Of a stretch of 64,000 nucleotides of DNA, positions 60,690-64,000 are shown one piece after another. Made by a program: the position numbers and the translations under genes. The DNA is from Casuarius casuarius. Taxonomy: Eukaryota; Chordata; Aves; Casuariiformes; Casuariidae. Location: contig PTFA01000194.1 in assembly GCA_003342895.1 (NCBI GenBank), positions 1,584,095-1,648,094 of the forward strand, written 5' to 3'. The notes under the pieces were generated by a model, which was not told the DNA's origin, made no database searches, and saw only the letters and a program-made list of their open reading frames with translations. Within the stretch, counting starts at the first letter, position 1, and each line of letters begins with the position of its first letter.

Positions 60690-60820
60690 TGCAAAGTGCT
60701 ATTAATTTCTCTGTGGAGAGGGGAAACTGAGGCATGGGTCATCCTTAGCTAATCAAGAAGTCTCTTACCAACAGGAAACAGAAAGTGATTCTCATGTCCC
60801 AGCAGATGCTCATTATTTGT
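60690..60820 (-). repeat. MIR-type SINE, antisense
   Basis: 'tgcaaagtgctattaatttc' near 60691, 'gaggggaaactgaggcatgg' near 60718, 'agaagtctcttaccaacagg' near 60756 and 'gtgattctcatgtcccagca' near 60785. This is the antisense MIR order: 'gtaaagcgcttt', 'gatggggaaactgaggca', 'acttgcccaaggtcaca', 'gggattcgaactcaggtctcc'. The sense strand is minus. The GAAACTGAGGC core is intact. Confidence 0.65.
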
Positions 60821-61933
60821 AATCTTTCCTCTGATGTTTTCTTATGAGTTTGCATTTGCTTCACCCCCACCCCCTTTCTTTTTTTAAAAAAAGATTTTTC
60901 TCTAATATCTTTCTTGATGCTTGAGGTTTATGGAGACCGCATACAGCTATAAAAGCATTGACAAGTAGGGTGGGAACAGCTCCATGTGTGCCACTAGATA
61001 ACACAAGGAAACAACCTATTTATCCAGTCTGGCTGTAAGGTTCCACCTTGAAGAAAACATCATTTTCCCAGTAAAACCATGGCCTAGGCCCCTAGCATTG
61101 CGAAATCATAGGGGGAAGAGGTTGTGTGAAGCTCTGAGGTGTATTAAAGAGAGAAGTTTCATATCAGTGTTGGTTAGGATTCATCTGGAAGCAACAAAAT
61201 TGCATGATGAAGAAAAATCTCTCCATCATGCAAGTCACCAACATAAATTATTAAGGCTTAACACGCATGAGTAACACTCAAACTCTGTATCTATTTCACA
61301 AAGGAAAGAGGCTTGTTGGATTTTTTTTTCCTCCCCTGACCTCCTGTAAACTGGACTGAGTAATAAATTCTTGTGTCATATAAGCTTGCCATATCTAATC
61401 TGGGGACAGCTTCCACCTTCCCATGGTGATTCGGTGTCAGATCTGAGCCCACGGAAACTCATTTGGCGATAGGTGGCAGACGGCACGAGCAACTTGTCTT
61501 GACAGCTAATTATTTTCCAGCCTACCGATCTTTCAAGGGATAAGGTCACTTGGAAACAGGCTTTGTTTACCTTATAAATTTGGGCAAAGAAACCACAGAG
61601 CTGAGGTCCCTCAGAGAGGGCATGCATATATTGATTAACAGTCCAGAAAAGTTGGTTGATGCCCACGTGACAGGAGGGACTCTGTCCATGCTAGATGAAG
61701 TGCAGATGTGAAGGGCAAAAATGGGCTTTGGTGCCAGCTTGGTTTGCAGCAAGTTACAGTATGTGGACAAGGCAAATCAAGGGAGGGGCATGAAAACGCA
61801 GTGGTGGTTCAAGGGGTGAGCACAGAAGAAAAGGCTCTGACTGAAACTTTTCTTCAGAAGTTTAGCCTGGAAGAAGTCTTGCAAAGCAACACTTCAGAGA
61901 CAAATCTGTTGGCATGCAAAGATTTGTCATAAT

Positions 61934-61948
61934 AAAAAAAAAAAAAAA
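61934..61948. repeat. Poly-A run (15), AT-rich surroundings
   Basis: Fifteen A, followed within 40 bases by 'aatatatataatatatg' and more T/A runs. AT-rich low complexity. Confidence 0.85.
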
Positions 61949-62699
61949 TCAGGCTAAGGAATTTTTTTTTCCATTAGACAAATATATATAATATATGAAA
62001 AGGAAAGGGTATATTTTTTTTTTAAAGGAAGGGTTGCTTATTGCTCCATTTTAAGTGGCAGCAAGGCACCGGGTAGCCATCCAGCCCAGCCATGACCAAC
62101 TGATGAGCTCTGCCAGAGCCATGGCAGAGAAACATCTCAACCGGGCCCAAGCAGAGCACTTCAATGACTATGCAAGCAAGATAATAGTGTGAAGACACAA
62201 GAGATGTTGCCTGGGAATTGAATTAAAACCTGGATTTAATGATTTATAGAGCTCTGGTAAGCACCAATGGCTTTCTGAAGATGCTGGCTTTGGGATGTGG
62301 GACAGAGAGGGATGAAGATTGGCATCACGCCATCTCCCCGTAATTGCTATTTATAAAATTCTGCACCTGCAGGATGAGGTGACTGATTAGCATGCCTCAT
62401 AAGTCTCCAGCAGTTGAGCAGCTACGATGTGGTTAAAATTTTTTTTTCATAAAGTTCTAGCCATGAAAATTAAGACAGGTTTCCAAGGGAACCCATAAAG
62501 CTTGCACAAACAGAGCTGATTTGGTTGAATTATTTTTTTAATGAAACCTCTCAAAATGAAACAATATGATAGATGTTCTTTTTGAAGAGCAGCATTTTGG
62601 TTTTCTACTCCAAAAGCTAGAAGGAATCTGGCTTTCTATGCCCTCTTTTCTCCCTCCTTTCTCTCCCTTTAAGATTTTTCTTCTCTTTAAAGGTTGAGA

Positions 62700-62711
62700 G
62701 AAAAAAAAAAA
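62700..62711. repeat. Poly-A run
   Basis: About twelve A following 'aaggttgagag'. It sits in an A/T-rich stretch that runs to about 62830. Confidence 0.85.
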
Positions 62712-62889
62712 CCCAGAGCTTCCCCCTATCCCCATAATTTTTTCCTTCTTAAGTGGAAAATAAAATTAAAAACAAACCAAGAACAAAAAGAAAAAAGGAT
62801 AGGCAAGACTTCAGATAAAAAAACCCCTATGTTCCATGGGATATATAATTAAACTCATTTTCCCCCAAGTATTTCATTCAAAATAAATG

Positions 62890-63190
62890 GCATTTTCCAA
62901 GCAGATCTACTTTTTGTGCTTATGACATTGTGCGACACTGCATCTCAGAAGGAATTAAGCACTTGTGCGTGCGTGACTATTTCCACATTAGAGGGGGACA
63001 GTCAAGATACAGGGCCATGAAATTATTGGCGAGCGGGGGATGCATCCTCGTCCAGGTGAGAAGAGCTGCATTGCGAAGGCGGCTATTGTTAATAAGGGGG
63101 GGCCTGGTGAAAGAGTGCGGTATAAACATCTCCATTTCGGCATACAAATCTCATCTTTGCTGACAAGAACAGAATTAAAAAAAAAAAAGC
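62890..63190. promoter_or_regulatory. Candidate conserved non-coding element (weak)
   Basis: High-complexity sequence retaining CpG words in an otherwise AT-rich area: 'cattgtgcgacactgcatct' near 62927, 'gtgcgtgcgtgac' near 62965, 'ttggcgagcggggg' near 63026 and 'attgcgaaggcgg' near 63071. 'gctattgttaataagg' near 63083 combines a SOX-like core with TTAATAA. CpG retention can mark constraint or lack of methylation. No clear coding frame. Inference only. Confidence 0.2.
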
Positions 63191-64000
63191 AAGATGTTCA
63201 CAGATACCACCTCAGAGTCTGCAAAGAGTTTGGGGCACTTGACATCATCACAACAAGCAGTGGAAACGGACACAAAGCCCTAGGTGGCCTCCACTCCGTC
63301 GCCAAGCTCCAAGGACTTCCAAGTCCTCCAGCAGGACTTCATGTTGTGCAAAAGTATTTCTAGATTTTTCTCTTTCCCTCCAATGAAAAACCACAGGTTC
63401 TGCAAAGTCAAAATCCTCCCTTTCCCCCTGCCTCCATGAAGGTGTCTCCCTGAAGACAAACATTTCAGTTGCTGCTCATGTCTAAGTCCAAGGGGCCCCA
63501 AGAAGCTGTAGGAAACCACTACATTATTGGCTATATTATTTGGTATTAGCTTAATTCTCTCGGGGTGCTTTCACCAATGCAAAGCAGCTGCTCTTGCCTG
63601 GCACCTCAGATAACATGCTGGCAGCAGACAGGGAGCTCTGCATAGCAGAGGACTGTACAGCTCGGGTCACGGGAGCGAGGGAGGCTGCAACTACCACCCC
63701 GTCCCCCAGCCCCAGCCGCCCTCAGCAGCGCCTCTCCTCTCAGCCAGCACAGAAGCCTCTCCAGTCTCCACCACATGGCCCGTTTTGGCTTATATCTCTC
63801 GCCACAGAGACGCTGTCATCATGATGCCATTGCAGGAATGCATCAGAAAATACCAGTCACCATATGCCACCTAATATTTCAGCGCAGATGAATGAATGCA
63901 GCTTGGCAGAGAGCTTCCTGGTTTGATCAAATTGGCCCCATCTGTCTGTCCCTTATGGAAATAAAGCCGCCAATGAAGGAAGAAAAGAAAAAACCCACTG

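Larger units (their letters stand above)
60830..64000. other. Unique, partly AT-rich non-coding sequence
   Basis: No gene is recognised. A-runs (61934-61948 and 62700-62711) and a short (AT)n tract near 61981 are present. A regulatory-looking stretch at 62890-63190 is listed separately. The last 200 bases contain short open frames only. Confidence 0.5.

Noticed and set aside
1..64000. CRISPR arrays, bacterial operons, insertion sequences, phage or plasmid modules
   Set aside because: No direct-repeat/spacer structure, no ribosome-binding-site-led gene strings and no long coding frames. The sequence is clearly vertebrate-like.

Overview
The window reads as vertebrate nuclear DNA, most likely from a bird; a crocodilian is the main alternative. 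The evidence is the set of old transposon fossils. Several are CR1 LINE fragments, including a degraded reverse-transcriptase block and CR1 3' tails of the type common in birds, crocodilians and turtles. Others are old MIR-type (core) SINE copies, and one is a probable sauropsid palindromic repeat. I saw no Alu, L1 or B1-type elements and no dense young repeats. There is no bacterial-style gene packing: the open frames are short, overlapping and spread over both strands, as expected by chance.

I found no protein-coding gene, rRNA, tRNA or CRISPR array that I can defend. The window looks like intergenic or intronic sequence, a 'gene desert' of the kind that often surrounds developmental regulator genes. 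The best transcript evidence is a pair of candidate exons at 35351-35498 and 35712-35808 (+). Both have good acceptor and donor signals, and joining them keeps one frame open to a stop. Two CpG-rich blocks, at about 19.30-19.66 kb and 27.60-27.93 kb, are the best candidates for promoters.

Layout: 1-9.8 kb is unique sequence with one MIR fossil (about 4.1 kb) and regulatory-looking stretches at 5.7-6.85 kb. A CR1 tail and a CR1 RT fragment lie at 9.83-10.75 kb. From 10.8 to 16.8 kb the sequence is mostly unique and contains the 45-N gap. From 16.8 to 20 kb it is GC- and CpG-rich and includes the stronger island. From 20 to 29.8 kb it is unique, with the second island and possible enhancers at 21.2-21.5 and 22.5-23.0 kb. 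A CR1 fragment lies at 29.9-30.2 kb. The candidate exons are at 35.3-35.8 kb. Sauropsid repeat remnants lie at 42.4-42.8 kb. A cluster of CR1/MIR/CR1 spans 46.1-47.4 kb, followed by a MIR at 48.5 kb. GATA-site and homeobox/SOX-site stretches lie at 52.1-53.2 kb, a CR1 scrap at 57.1 kb, and two MIR copies at 59.2 and 60.7 kb. The last kilobases are AT-rich unique sequence.

Repeat-family calls come from memory of consensus sequences and were not tested by alignment. The regulatory calls rest only on motif content and base composition. Both should be read with the confidence values given.
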